The notes under the pieces were generated by a model, which was not told the origin of the DNA, did not search any database, and was given only the letters and a program-made list of their open reading frames with translations. This document shows positions 35,955-44,155 of a stretch of 64,000 nucleotides of DNA, piece by piece (position 1 is the first letter of the stretch; each line of letters opens with the position of its first letter). A program made the translations under genes and the position numbers. The stretch spans positions 186,001 to 250,000 of the forward strand of contig NZ_CP069163.1 of NCBI RefSeq assembly GCF_018802765.1, read 5' to 3'. Source of the DNA: Paludibacterium sp. B53371 (GTDB taxonomy: Bacteria; Pseudomonadota; Gammaproteobacteria; Burkholderiales; Chromobacteriaceae).

Positions 35955-37295
35955 ATGCGAATGAGACTGGTCTATCTGACTTGCACATTGCTGTGGCTGG
36001 TAATGAGCGCGTTGATCGGGCTGTCTTTTGTCAGCCGTTCGGTATTTCGGGCCGAACAGGATTTTCACGCTTTCGAGCAGCATCTGGCTGAACAGCTCGG
36101 CCAGACCTTGAAAGCGAACGAAGTAGTGCTCTACAGCTATGCGGCCTTGCGATCGATCGATCGATCCGATTCGGCGGGCCGGGCCTTCGAGGCCAGTGTC
36201 CTGCCACATAATCCACAGATCAAACGCTTGTTCTATTTTCAGGATCTGAATGCGCCGGTGCATCGTGTTCAGCTGGAGCAGGCCGCCAATGGCGCCTTTT
36301 CCGCCGCGGATCTGACCCAGTTGCAGACTTTGCAGCAAGCCGTGGTGCTGCGTGGCGGCGCACCGGTGATGCAATTGCGCATGCAAGGTGGCAAAGAACC
36401 GGGCTATCTGCTGCTGCGCTCGGTCGATGCGTCCTTGCAGCACTTTGTCGGACTGCAGGTGTCTGCCGCGCGCTTGTTGCCGGATTTGCGCGGCCTGCCA
36501 GCAGGGGGGCAGTTGCGCATGTGGCAGGGGGAGCAAAGTGCTCGCCTGTTGCTGAGTCAGCAGACGGCCGCACGGCGCAATATCGAGGTCTTGCTGTTTC
36601 CGCAGCTCTATTCGTTGCACCGCCTGGGCGGTGTGGATCAGCCGCTGACGATTCAATTGACCTGGCAGCTGGGCTTTGCCGAGGTGAATCCGCTGGATTG
36701 TCTGGTAGCCGGCCTGATTTCGCTGGGCCTGCTGGCGGTGATCCTGACGGGTCTGGCCAGCTACGCGCGGTTCATGGCGGGGAGCCAGGAGCGTGAAATG
36801 CGGCTGTTCTACATGGCCAACCATGATCGCCTGACCAATCTGGCTAATCGCAACCTGTTTTACGATCGTCTGCAGCATGCCATTTCTCGCCTGAATCGCA
36901 AGGGCAAGAGCCTGGCCGTGCTGTTTCTCGACATGGACCGCTTCAAGCCGGTCAATGACACCTATGGCCATGCTACCGGTGACCGCGTGCTGCAGGTGAT
37001 TGCCGCGCGCCTGAAAGCCGAGCTGCGTACCGAGGACACGGTGGCCCGGCTTGGTGGTGATGAGTTTGCGGTACTGATCGAAGAGGTCGAGTCCAAGCAG
37101 GAGGTCACCCAGGTGGTCGAGCGCCTGAAACGTGCCATCGAGCGCAGTTACGATATGGACGGTCATCACATCCAGCTCGGGGTCAGTATCGGGGTCGCCT
37201 ACTATCCGGAGGATGGTGTCCTGATCGAGGAGCTGCTGTCCGTTGCTGATCGCAAGATGTATGGTGAAAAGAACGAGCCGGTTCTGGTCGTCTGA
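35955..37295 (+). CDS. Membrane-anchored diguanylate cyclase
   Basis: A 446-residue protein with an N-terminal membrane helix (about 5-27), a periplasmic sensory region of about 220 residues with no family I recognise, a second helix at about 253-272 (LVAGLISLGLLAVILTGLAS), and a GGDEF domain. The active-site motif is intact (ARLGGDEFAV), and RTED lies five residues upstream as a product-inhibition I-site. It should therefore make c-di-GMP with feedback. No EAL domain is present. The ATG at 35955 precedes the charged lead into helix 1; the ribosome site is weak. Confidence 0.9.
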   Translation: MRMRLVYLTCTLLWLVMSALIGLSFVSRSVFRAEQDFHAFEQHLAEQLGQTLKANEVVLYSYAALRSIDRSDSAGRAFEASVLPHNPQIKRLFYFQDLNAPVHRVQLEQAANGAFSAADLTQLQTLQQAVVLRGGAPVMQLRMQGGKEPGYLLLRSVDASLQHFVGLQVSAARLLPDLRGLPAGGQLRMWQGEQSARLLLSQQTAARRNIEVLLFPQLYSLHRLGGVDQPLTIQLTWQLGFAEVNPLDCLVAGLISLGLLAVILTGLASYARFMAGSQEREMRLFYMANHDRLTNLANRNLFYDRLQHAISRLNRKGKSLAVLFLDMDRFKPVNDTYGHATGDRVLQVIAARLKAELRTEDTVARLGGDEFAVLIEEVESKQEVTQVVERLKRAIERSYDMDGHHIQLGVSIGVAYYPEDGVLIEELLSVADRKMYGEKNEPVLVV

Positions 37296-37366
37296 GGCGC
37301 TATGCCAGATGCGAACGGGATCGATTTACAGTACAATCGGGTCAAGTATCCGTTTCAGGAGTCGGC

Positions 37367-37546
37367 ATGTACCAGTCTGATTTCACCAAATTCATGCAGG
37401 ATTTTCTGCAAAAGAATCCGCAGATTGACACCCAGCGCCAGGAGCTGCGCCTGACCTGGTGGGATCGTCAGCCTGACCTGGATGACCAGCGTCGCTGGCG
37501 CGAATCGCGCGTGCCGCAAAAACCCTATGTTTACCAGCCGGATTGA
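37367..37546 (+). CDS. DUF3460 family small protein
   Basis: A 59-residue protein beginning MYQSDFTKFMQDFLQKNPQ and containing LRLTWWDRQPDLDDQRRWRE and a PQKPYVYQPD tail, the pattern of the DUF3460 family found in betaproteobacteria. AGGAG stands seven bases before the ATG. It is closed by a hairpin at 37578. Function is unknown; the Trp pair and acidic-basic alternation suggest protein contact. Shorter than many gene-finding cut-offs, so easily missed. Confidence 0.85.
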   Translation: MYQSDFTKFMQDFLQKNPQIDTQRQELRLTWWDRQPDLDDQRRWRESRVPQKPYVYQPD

Positions 37547-37577
37547 TGCCGGCGGAAAATGCCTGATTCGCCCCTGA

Positions 37578-37608
37578 CAACGCCCTGCCGGGCGTTGTTT
37601 GCTTTCCT
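37578..37608 (+). terminator. Terminator after the DUF3460 gene
   Basis: A perfect 9-bp stem ACAACGCCC (37578-37586) / GGGCGTTGT (37591-37599) with loop TGCC, followed by TTGCTTTCC. Confidence 0.65.
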
Positions 37609-37621
37609 GTGACCCGAAATC

Positions 37622-38287
37622 ATGACCAGACAATCCATTCCGCTCGATGGCGGCCTGACCGGTTACCTGCACGCCATCGGCGTGACCGAACATCCTGTCA
37701 TGCGCGAACTGCGCGAGTTTACTGCCGGCCATCGCCTGGCCAAAATGCAGATCGCCCCCGAACAGGGACAGTTCATGGGCTGGCTGGCGCGGCTGATCGG
37801 TGCACGGCGCTACCTTGAAATCGGTGTCTTTACCGGGTACAGCGCCCTGTCGGTGGCCCTGTCCCTGCCAGCGGACGGCGAGATCGTGGCCTGCGATGTC
37901 AGCGAAGAGTTCACCCGGATCGCGCGCGAGTACTGGCAGAAAGCCGGCGTGGCCGATCGCATCCACCTGACCTTGCAGCCGGCCATCCGAACCCTGCAAT
38001 CCCTGCTGCAACAGGGACAGCACAATGCCTTTGACATGGCTTTCATCGATGCCGACAAGCCGGGTACGCCCGATTATTTTGAGGCCTGCCTGCAATTGGT
38101 CCGGCCGGGCGGCGTCATTCTGCTCGACAATATTTTCCTCGGTGGCCGCGTGGTGTCTCCGCGCGAGGAAGATCCGCCCGGCGTACAGATCATGCATGAC
38201 TTCAATGCCGCGCTGGCGCGCGATGAACGTATCCATCTGAGTGTGCTGCCAATGGGTGATGGCATGACATTGGCTATGAAATTGTGA
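37622..38287 (+). CDS. SAM-dependent O-methyltransferase (class I, CCoAOMT-like)
   Basis: A 221-residue enzyme of the caffeoyl-CoA/catechol O-methyltransferase family. SAM motif I is YLEIGVFTGYSALSVALSLP near residue 62, the second region is EIVACDVSEEF, and the metal/acceptor region is DMAFIDADKPG then GGVILLDNIFLGG. Substrate is unknown; bacterial members methylate diverse catechol-like compounds. No good ribosome site is evident. It occupies the place just upstream of tolR where tolQ would be expected, yet is unrelated to it. Confidence 0.85.
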   Translation: MTRQSIPLDGGLTGYLHAIGVTEHPVMRELREFTAGHRLAKMQIAPEQGQFMGWLARLIGARRYLEIGVFTGYSALSVALSLPADGEIVACDVSEEFTRIAREYWQKAGVADRIHLTLQPAIRTLQSLLQQGQHNAFDMAFIDADKPGTPDYFEACLQLVRPGGVILLDNIFLGGRVVSPREEDPPGVQIMHDFNAALARDERIHLSVLPMGDGMTLAMKL

Positions 38288-38321
38288 ACTAACACCGGGG
38301 AGGCATGTCTGACATCCTCTT

Positions 38322-38363
38322 TGCAGTGCACTGCACACGGCCAGGGTTGGCCGGTGCTATGAT
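38322..38363 (+). promoter_or_regulatory. Perfect palindrome plus extended -10 upstream of tolR
   Basis: TGCAGTGCACTGCA (38322-38335) is a perfect 14-bp palindrome. An extended -10, TG-C-TATGAT (38355-38363), lies downstream and no -35 is visible, so the palindrome would occupy about -48 to -35. A smaller repeat ATGTC-T-GACAT is at 38305-38315. Likely operator and promoter for tolR; the regulator is unknown. Confidence 0.45.
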
Positions 38364-38391
38364 GTGGGCTGATACCTAACCCGATCCGACT

Positions 38392-38796
38392 ATGCTGAAT
38401 CGCCGCCCCCGCCGCCAGATCAATCAGATGAATGTGGTGCCCTATATCGACGTCATGCTGGTATTGCTGGTGATTTTCATGATTACCACGCCCATGTTCA
38501 CGCCGGGTGTCATCGATGTTCCCAGTGTTTCCCAGGCGCGTACGCCGGATGTTCAGCCCGTTGAGGTTGAACTCGACAGCAGCGGCAACATTACGCTGAA
38601 GGGGGCCGACAAGACGCAAACCTTCACCAGTGTCGATGCCTTGACCGCTGCCGCCAGTACGATGGCGCAGAATGATCAGCCCTTTGCCATTTCTGCGGCG
38701 CGCGACATGAAATATGAAGATGTGCTCAAGGTGGCGGATGCGCTGCACAAGGCCGGCATCAAGCGGGTGGCCCTGACGGTGAAGCAAAGCCAATGA
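38392..38796 (+). CDS. tolR: TolR, ExbD/TolR-family inner-membrane protein
   Basis: A 134-residue protein: cytoplasmic N-terminus with RRQINQMNVVPYIDVMLVLLV (the conserved membrane Asp in IDVMLVLL), one membrane helix, and a periplasmic domain ending KRVALTVKQ. Together with TolQ it forms the proton-driven motor that energises TolA. ExbD is the alternative, but the order tolR-tolA-tolB-pal-cpoB decides it. No TolQ lies upstream: the preceding gene is a methyltransferase. The start overlaps no gene and follows a palindrome-bearing promoter region. Its stop overlaps tolA by four bases. Confidence 0.9.
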   Translation: MLNRRPRRQINQMNVVPYIDVMLVLLVIFMITTPMFTPGVIDVPSVSQARTPDVQPVEVELDSSGNITLKGADKTQTFTSVDALTAAASTMAQNDQPFAISAARDMKYEDVLKVADALHKAGIKRVALTVKQSQ

Positions 38797-39596
38797 CCTC
38801 GCCGCGCGGCCTGAGCCGACCCGCCCTGTTCTCGCTGCTGTTGCATGCTGCGCTGATCGCTGTGCTGGTGCTGGCGGCACGCCAAACCGTCATGACCGAG
38901 CCGGCACCGGTGTCGGTGGAACTCTGGTCAGCCGCGCCCGTGGCAACGGTAGCCGCGCCGCAGCCGGTGGCCCAGCCTGTCGTACCGCCCCCCCAGCCTC
39001 AGACCGTGACGCCGGCAGAAGCCCCGAAGGCCGATGTGCAACTGGCGCATAAGCCCGAGCCCAAAAAACAGGAGGCGTCGCATCCCTCCGTGCGACAGCC
39101 GCCCAAGCCGGCCGCGCCGCCGGCGCCCAAGCCCGAACCCAAAGCCAAGCCTGTGCCGCCGCCTGTCAGCAAGGCCAAGCCGGCCAGCAAGCATCCGATC
39201 GATGACAGCAATGATCTGTTGTCGGAGCTGGGCAGCAGCACCCATGCGCCCAATTCGAAGGTGACTCAGGCCGGTGCGGCCAATGGGGTTGCCGGTGGTG
39301 TGCCGAACGGCTCCGCCCAGGCGCGTGACAATTACGCCGCCAAGGTGCGCGCCAAGATTCTGCCGCTGGTGCAGCTCCCGCCCGGTCTGCAGGGCAATCC
39401 CAAAGCGGTGGTTCAGGTGGTCTTGCTGCCGACACTGGAAGTGCGCAGCGTGACCCTGCTTCAGTCGAGCGGCAATCATGCCTATGACGAAGCGGTACAA
39501 CGTGCCATTCGTGAGGCCGGGACATTCCCCTCCTTGCCTGCAGGGACCCGCTTTGGTGATGTGCGCCAGCTGAAGCTGGAGTTCAGGCCAAGTTGA
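38793..39596 (+). CDS. tolA: TolA, Tol-Pal linker protein
   Basis: A 267-residue protein with an N-terminal membrane anchor (about 10-29, LFSLLLHAALIAVLVLAA), a long Pro/Ala/Lys-rich stalk (about 45-140) and a C-terminal TolA/TonB-like domain (about 180-267, with YAAKVRAKILPLVQLPPGL and YDEAVQRAIREAG). It spans the periplasm and contacts Pal and TolB at the outer membrane. It starts inside the tolR stop (ATGA overlap). Both ends fit the family. Confidence 0.88.
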   Translation: MTSPRGLSRPALFSLLLHAALIAVLVLAARQTVMTEPAPVSVELWSAAPVATVAAPQPVAQPVVPPPQPQTVTPAEAPKADVQLAHKPEPKKQEASHPSVRQPPKPAAPPAPKPEPKAKPVPPPVSKAKPASKHPIDDSNDLLSELGSSTHAPNSKVTQAGAANGVAGGVPNGSAQARDNYAAKVRAKILPLVQLPPGLQGNPKAVVQVVLLPTLEVRSVTLLQSSGNHAYDEAVQRAIREAGTFPSLPAGTRFGDVRQLKLEFRPS

Positions 39597-39608
39597 TCAT
39601 GATTTGCT

Positions 39609-39637
39609 AATTTATTTGTATATCAGTTAAATAAATT
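39609..39637 (+). repeat. AT-only inverted repeat between tolA and tolB
   Basis: AATTTATTT (39609-39617) and AAATAAATT (39629-39637) form a perfect 9-bp stem around an 11-base loop. It is weak in energy but conspicuous in a GC-rich genome. It might mark an internal promoter region or an mRNA processing site. Confidence 0.35.
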
Positions 39638-39654
39638 GATATTTGAGGGAACTA

Positions 39655-40947
39655 ATGATTAGTTCAAAGTATCTGTTCAGAGTACTGTTGATTGTCTTAG
39701 CTTTCGCGAGTGGTGTAGCGAAAGCAGATATGACAATTGAAATTGTTGGCGGCGGCGCGACGCGTCATGCCATCGCCATCGTGCCGTTCAAGGATGAGAG
39801 CACACGGCTGCGAGATCCGCTGACGCTGGTGGTACGCAACGATCTGAATATTTCCGGTCTGTTTCGCGTGCTGGATGCGGGAACGGTGAATGATCTGCCG
39901 AGTGCGCCGGCGGGGATTCACTATCCGCTGTGGCAGGCGGCCGGGGCACAATCGGTGGCCGTTGGTTCGGTGGTCGATGCCGGCAATGGTCAGGTGACCG
40001 TGTCGTTTGCCCTGATGGATGTTGCGCAGAAAAAGCAACTGACGGCCGGGCAGTTTACCGTGACGCCGGATCAGGGGCGGCAGGTGGCGCACAAGATCGC
40101 CGACATGATCTATCAGGCCATTACCGGTCAGCAGGGGATTTTCGGCACGCGCATCGTGTATGTGCTCAAGCAGGGCAATGCCAGCTACCAGTTGCAGGTG
40201 GCGGACATGGACGGCGCCCGGGCCCAGACGATCCTGCGCTCGAAAGAGCCGATCATGTCACCGGCCTGGTCGCCGGATGGGCGTTATCTGGCCTATGTGT
40301 CGTTCGAGACCCGCAAGCCGGTGGTCTGGGTACAGGACCTGGCGACCGGCAAGCGACATGCTGCCGCCAATTTCAAAGGCAGCAATTCGGCACCGGCCTG
40401 GTCGCCGGATGGCAGCAAGCTGGCCGTGGTACTGACCACGACCGGCAACTCGGAGCTGTATCTGGTCGGCCCGGATGGCGGCACGCCGCGGCGGCTGACC
40501 TTCAGCGATGCCATCGACACCGAACCCTCGTGGTCGGCCGATGGTTCGCAGATCCTGTTCGTGTCGGACCGCGCCGGTGGCCCGCAGATTTATTCGATGG
40601 CCGCTGCCGGTGGCGCAGCGACCCGATTGACCTGGCAAGGCAGTTACAACGTGTCACCGCGACTGTCGCCAGATGGCAAGACCCTGGCCTATATCCAGCG
40701 ACAGGCGGGTGCATTCCGCGTGATGATGCAGGATATGACCAGTGGGGACACCCGAGTGTTGTCGAGTGATCCCTACAATGAACGACCCAGTTTTGCGCCC
40801 AATGGCCAGATGGTGCTGTATGCCAGTGTGCAGGGTGGTCAAAGCGTGCTTTATGCCGCCACGCTGGATGGCGCCAACAAGGCACGGCTGGCCGTACTGC
40901 ATGGTGAAGTTCAGGACCCGGCCTGGGGGCCGTTTACAAACCATTGA
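39655..40947 (+). CDS. tolB: TolB, periplasmic beta-propeller protein
   Basis: The 430-residue protein has a signal peptide (about 1-24, ending VAKA), an N-terminal alpha/beta domain with IAIVPFKDES, and a six-bladed propeller recognised by repeated MSPAWSPDGRYLAY-like blades (SAPAWSPDGSKLAVV, TEPSWSADGSQILFVS, VSPRLSPDGKTLAY). It binds Pal and TolA in the periplasm. ATG 39655 with AGGGA upstream starts the signal peptide. The first 40 codons are clearly AT-richer than the rest of the gene. Confidence 0.95.
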   Translation: MISSKYLFRVLLIVLAFASGVAKADMTIEIVGGGATRHAIAIVPFKDESTRLRDPLTLVVRNDLNISGLFRVLDAGTVNDLPSAPAGIHYPLWQAAGAQSVAVGSVVDAGNGQVTVSFALMDVAQKKQLTAGQFTVTPDQGRQVAHKIADMIYQAITGQQGIFGTRIVYVLKQGNASYQLQVADMDGARAQTILRSKEPIMSPAWSPDGRYLAYVSFETRKPVVWVQDLATGKRHAAANFKGSNSAPAWSPDGSKLAVVLTTTGNSELYLVGPDGGTPRRLTFSDAIDTEPSWSADGSQILFVSDRAGGPQIYSMAAAGGAATRLTWQGSYNVSPRLSPDGKTLAYIQRQAGAFRVMMQDMTSGDTRVLSSDPYNERPSFAPNGQMVLYASVQGGQSVLYAATLDGANKARLAVLHGEVQDPAWGPFTNH

Positions 40948-40976
40948 TCAGTTTGATCCGCGTGAAGGAGTAGGTT

Positions 40977-41498
40977 ATGAACTGGAAACACTTGCTTGTT
41001 GGTACCGCTGCCGTCTCTCTGCTTGCTGCCTGCTCGAGCACCAAGCCGCCGGAAACCAACACTTCGGCCGCCTCGGCCAGCCAACCGGCTGCACCGGTCG
41101 ATTCCGCCTCGACCAAGTCGGCCCAGACCCCGGTGGATCCGCTGAATGATCCGAACAGCCCGCTGGCACAACGCAGCGTGTACTTCGACTTCGACTCCTC
41201 GCTGGTCAAGGATGAGTACAAGCCGCTGATCAGCGCCCATGCCGATTATCTGAAGGGTAATGCGGCACACAAGATCACCATTCAGGGCAATACCGACGCC
41301 CGTGGCAGCCGCGAGTACAACCTGGCCCTGGGTCAGCGCCGAGCCGAGAGCGTGAAGAAAGCCATGGAAGTGCTGGGTGTGCCGGACAAGCAACTGGAAG
41401 CGGTGAGCTTCGGCAAGGAAAAGCCGAAGGCTGAAGGCAACAGCGATGCCGATTACGCCCAGAACCGTCGTGACGATATCGTGTATGACGGCCAGTAA
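40977..41498 (+). CDS. pal: Pal, peptidoglycan-associated outer-membrane lipoprotein
   Basis: A 173-residue lipoprotein with lipobox LLAAC (Cys near residue 19), a low-complexity Ser/Ala/Pro linker (about 25-62) and an OmpA-like peptidoglycan-binding domain with VYFDFDSSLVKDEYKPL and IQGNTDARGSREYNLALGQR. It anchors the outer membrane to peptidoglycan and pairs with TolB. It is 29 bases after tolB, and GAAGGAG precedes the ATG. Confidence 0.95.
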   Translation: MNWKHLLVGTAAVSLLAACSSTKPPETNTSAASASQPAAPVDSASTKSAQTPVDPLNDPNSPLAQRSVYFDFDSSLVKDEYKPLISAHADYLKGNAAHKITIQGNTDARGSREYNLALGQRRAESVKKAMEVLGVPDKQLEAVSFGKEKPKAEGNSDADYAQNRRDDIVYDGQ

Positions 41499-41577
41499 GC
41501 CGTGATCCTGCGTTGTCCATGACATTACGGCCGGTGATCGTTAAGATGACCGGCTGTTTCCTTTTGTGGAGCCCCTG

Positions 41578-42321
41578 ATGAAACGCCTTGCCATTGGCTG
41601 TGTCTTGCTGAGCCTGGTTTCCGGTTGCGCGACCAACTCCGATCTGGAGGCGACGCGCCAACAGATCTCTCAGGTCAACCAGCAGGCCAGTGCCCGCCTC
41701 TCCCAGATTGAAACCAAGCTTTCCAACGACAAGCTGCTGGACATGGTCAGCCAGCTGGATGACTTGCGGGCTCAGGTCGCCAAGCTCAGTGGCCAGGTAG
41801 AAGTGCTGAACTACAACCTGCAGAGCACCCAGAAGCGGCAGAATGATCTGTATACCGACCTGGATGGTCGCCTGACGAAGCTGGAAACGCCGGCTTCCGC
41901 CGCTGCGAGCAGTGCCCCTGCGGCTTCGGTGCCCCCGGCTGGTGCCAGCGCCCAGGCAGTGCCGGACTATGACCGCGCCCTGAATCTGCTGCGCCAGCGC
42001 AATTTTACCGACGCCATTCCGGCCCTGGACCAGTACATCAAGCAGAATCCGGATTCGCCGCAGGCAGTCGAGGCGCTGTTCTGGATTGGTGTCGCCCATA
42101 CGGCGCTCAAGCAATATGATGCTGCCATCGCCATCCATCGTCAGTTCGTCACGCAGAACCCCAATCATCCGAAGGCCCCGGATGCCATGCGTAACATCGC
42201 CAGCTGCCAGATCGAGCTGTCGCAGAACGATGAAGCCAAGGTCACCCTCAAGCGACTGATCAAGCTCTATCCGAAGAGTGCGGCGGCCACCAAGGCCAAG
42301 ACCATGCTCAAGAGTCTTTAA
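41578..42321 (+). CDS. cpoB: CpoB (YbgF), Tol-Pal cell division coordinator
   Basis: A 247-residue exported protein that coordinates peptidoglycan synthesis with Tol-Pal constriction. After the signal sequence comes an N-terminal coiled coil (about 20-90, ATRQQISQVNQQASARLSQI onward), a short Ala/Pro linker, and C-terminal TPRs (YDRALNLLRQRNFTDAIPAL, SPQAVEALFWIGVAH, KAPDAMRNIASC). The signal sequence ends LVSGC, so it may be a lipoprotein here, whereas E. coli CpoB is soluble. TGGAG lies upstream. It ends the operon before a terminator. Confidence 0.92.
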   Translation: MKRLAIGCVLLSLVSGCATNSDLEATRQQISQVNQQASARLSQIETKLSNDKLLDMVSQLDDLRAQVAKLSGQVEVLNYNLQSTQKRQNDLYTDLDGRLTKLETPASAAASSAPAASVPPAGASAQAVPDYDRALNLLRQRNFTDAIPALDQYIKQNPDSPQAVEALFWIGVAHTALKQYDAAIAIHRQFVTQNPNHPKAPDAMRNIASCQIELSQNDEAKVTLKRLIKLYPKSAAATKAKTMLKSL

Positions 42322-42338
42322 GGTCCGCTTTGTCCGGG

Positions 42339-42371
42339 AAGCCCGCAGTACATTGCGGGCTTCTTCATTTT
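42339..42371 (+). terminator. Terminator after cpoB
   Basis: AAGCCCGCA (42339-42347) and TGCGGGCTT (42354-42362) form a perfect 9-bp stem with a 6-base loop, followed by CTTCATTTTC. Confidence 0.75.
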
Positions 42372-42503
42372 CCCAGGCGACCGGAAGGACTGGCCGGCCA
42401 GTCTTTACCCGCCGTGTTTATTCCTTCCACATAAAGACACTCCCCGGCCTGACGGCCCCATCAGGTAAAATCCTGTTTTTCAACGCATCGAGCAGCGAAA
42501 GAC

Positions 42504-42992
42504 ATGATTCAAGTCGGTATCGTGATGGGCAGTAACAGTGACTGGGAAATCATGCAGCATGCAGCGCGCATGTTGCGGGATTTCGGGGTGGCATTCGAAA
42601 CGCGAGTTGTTTCGGCGCATCGTACGCCGGACCTGTTGTTCGACTACGCCGAGCAGGCGGCCGGGCGCGGCCTGAAGGCCATCATCGCCGGTGCCGGTGG
42701 TGCGGCCCACCTGCCCGGCATGCTGGCTGCCAAGACCACGGTGCCGGTTCTCGGTGTACCGGTCCCCTCCAAATACCTGCGTGGTGAAGATTCCCTGCTG
42801 TCGATCGTGCAAATGCCCAAAGGCATTCCGGTCGCGACGTTTGCCATCGGCGAGGCCGGTGCGGCCAATGCGGCCCTGTTCGCCATTGCCATGCTGGCCG
42901 GCACCGACAAGCGCCTGGGGGACAAGCTGGCGGCTTTCCGCCTGCAGCAAGAACAGACGGTACTGGCCATGAGCCTGCCGGAGGTGGAGTGA
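42504..42992 (+). CDS. purE: N5-carboxyaminoimidazole ribonucleotide mutase
   Basis: Converts N5-CAIR to CAIR in purine synthesis. The 162-residue class I PurE shows [22 protein letters not shown] (catalytic His), [14 protein letters not shown] and [19 protein letters not shown]. Length and residues are normal. The stop is two bases ahead of the purK ATG, so the two successive enzymes are coupled. Confidence 0.96.
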   Translation: MIQVGIVMGSNSDWEIMQHAARMLRDFGVAFETRVVSAHRTPDLLFDYAEQAAGRGLKAIIAGAGGAAHLPGMLAAKTTVPVLGVPVPSKYLRGEDSLLSIVQMPKGIPVATFAIGEAGAANAALFAIAMLAGTDKRLGDKLAAFRLQQEQTVLAMSLPEVE

Positions 42993-42994
42993 GT

Positions 42995-44122
42995 ATGGCC
43001 GCCATCCTTCCCCCGGCCATGCTGGGCATCCTGGGCGGTGGTCAGCTCGGGCGCATGTTTGCCGTGGCAGCACGCCGCATGGGCTATCACGTGATGGTGC
43101 TGGATCCGGATGCCAGGGCACCGGCCGCCGCCTTTGCCGACGTGCATCTGTGTGCTGCCTTCGACGATGAACAGGCGCTGCGCCAGATGGGGCAGCGCTG
43201 TGCGGCGATTACCACCGAGTTCGAGAATGTCAGTGCCGATGCCATGCGGCTGCTGGCGACGCTGACCCGTGTGGCCCCCTCCGCCGAGTGCGTGGCGATC
43301 GCCCAGGACCGGATTGCCGAGAAGGGCTGGATCAATCGTGCCGGGTTGCCGACCACGCCCTGGCTGGCGGTGCAGGCTGCTGCCGATCTGCAAGGGGAAC
43401 TGGCCGATTACCTGCCGGGCATCCTCAAGACGGCGCGCCTCGGCTATGACGGCAAGGGGCAGCAGCGGGTCGAGACGGCTGAAGAGGCGCGAGCCGCCTT
43501 TGCTGCCCTCGGCGCTCAGGTTTGCGTGCTGGAAAAGCGCCAGCACCTGAAGATGGAGGTCTCGGTGATTGTGGCGCGCAGCAGTGCCGCACAGATCGAA
43601 GTCTTTCCGGTTGCCGAAAACAGTCACCGCGATGGCATTCTGGATATCAGTCTGGTGCCGGCGCGCATTGAGGCGGCCATGGCGGAGCGGGCGCGTGCCA
43701 TGGCCTGCCAGCTGGCCAATGCACTGGATTATGTCGGGGTGCTGGCCGTCGAGTTTTTCGTGCTGGACGACGATACGCTGATCATCAATGAGATCGCGCC
43801 GCGGCCGCACAACTCCGGTCACTTCAGCCTCGATGCCTGCCTGACCGACCAGTTCCAGCAGCAAGTGCGCACGCTGTGCGGCCTGCTGCCGGGCAATACC
43901 GATCTGCTGTCCCCGGTCGCCATGGTCAACCTGTTGGGCGATCTTTGGCCGCCGCAGGGCGAGCCACACTGGGATGTGCTGATGGAGGCGCCCAATGCCC
44001 ATCTGCATCTTTACGGCAAGACCGAGGCTCGTCCGGGACGAAAAATGGGCCATTTCAACGTGCTGGCCGGCGACAACGAAGCCGCGCTGGCCCAGGCTCG
44101 GGCATTGTTCGAGACCTTGTAG
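42995..44122 (+). CDS. purK: N5-carboxyaminoimidazole ribonucleotide synthase
   Basis: ATP-grasp enzyme that carboxylates AIR to N5-CAIR with bicarbonate and ATP. The 375-residue protein has LGILGGGQLGRMFAVAARRMG at the start, the ATP-grasp ILKTARLGYDGKGQ region near residue 145, VLEKRQHLKMEVSVIVAR, and the metal-binding INEIAPRPHNSGHF. ATG 42995 follows GGTGGAG; a GTG overlapping the purE stop is the alternative. purC follows after 33 bases. Confidence 0.95.
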   Translation: MAAILPPAMLGILGGGQLGRMFAVAARRMGYHVMVLDPDARAPAAAFADVHLCAAFDDEQALRQMGQRCAAITTEFENVSADAMRLLATLTRVAPSAECVAIAQDRIAEKGWINRAGLPTTPWLAVQAAADLQGELADYLPGILKTARLGYDGKGQQRVETAEEARAAFAALGAQVCVLEKRQHLKMEVSVIVARSSAAQIEVFPVAENSHRDGILDISLVPARIEAAMAERARAMACQLANALDYVGVLAVEFFVLDDDTLIINEIAPRPHNSGHFSLDACLTDQFQQQVRTLCGLLPGNTDLLSPVAMVNLLGDLWPPQGEPHWDVLMEAPNAHLHLYGKTEARPGRKMGHFNVLAGDNEAALAQARALFETL

Positions 44123-44155
44123 CCCTTTCGAATTTTCCAGCAAGGATTTGTAGAC

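Noticed and set aside
38392-39596. ExbD-TonB pair for iron uptake instead of TolR-TolA
   Set aside because: The immediate continuation with tolB, pal and cpoB identifies the Tol-Pal system.
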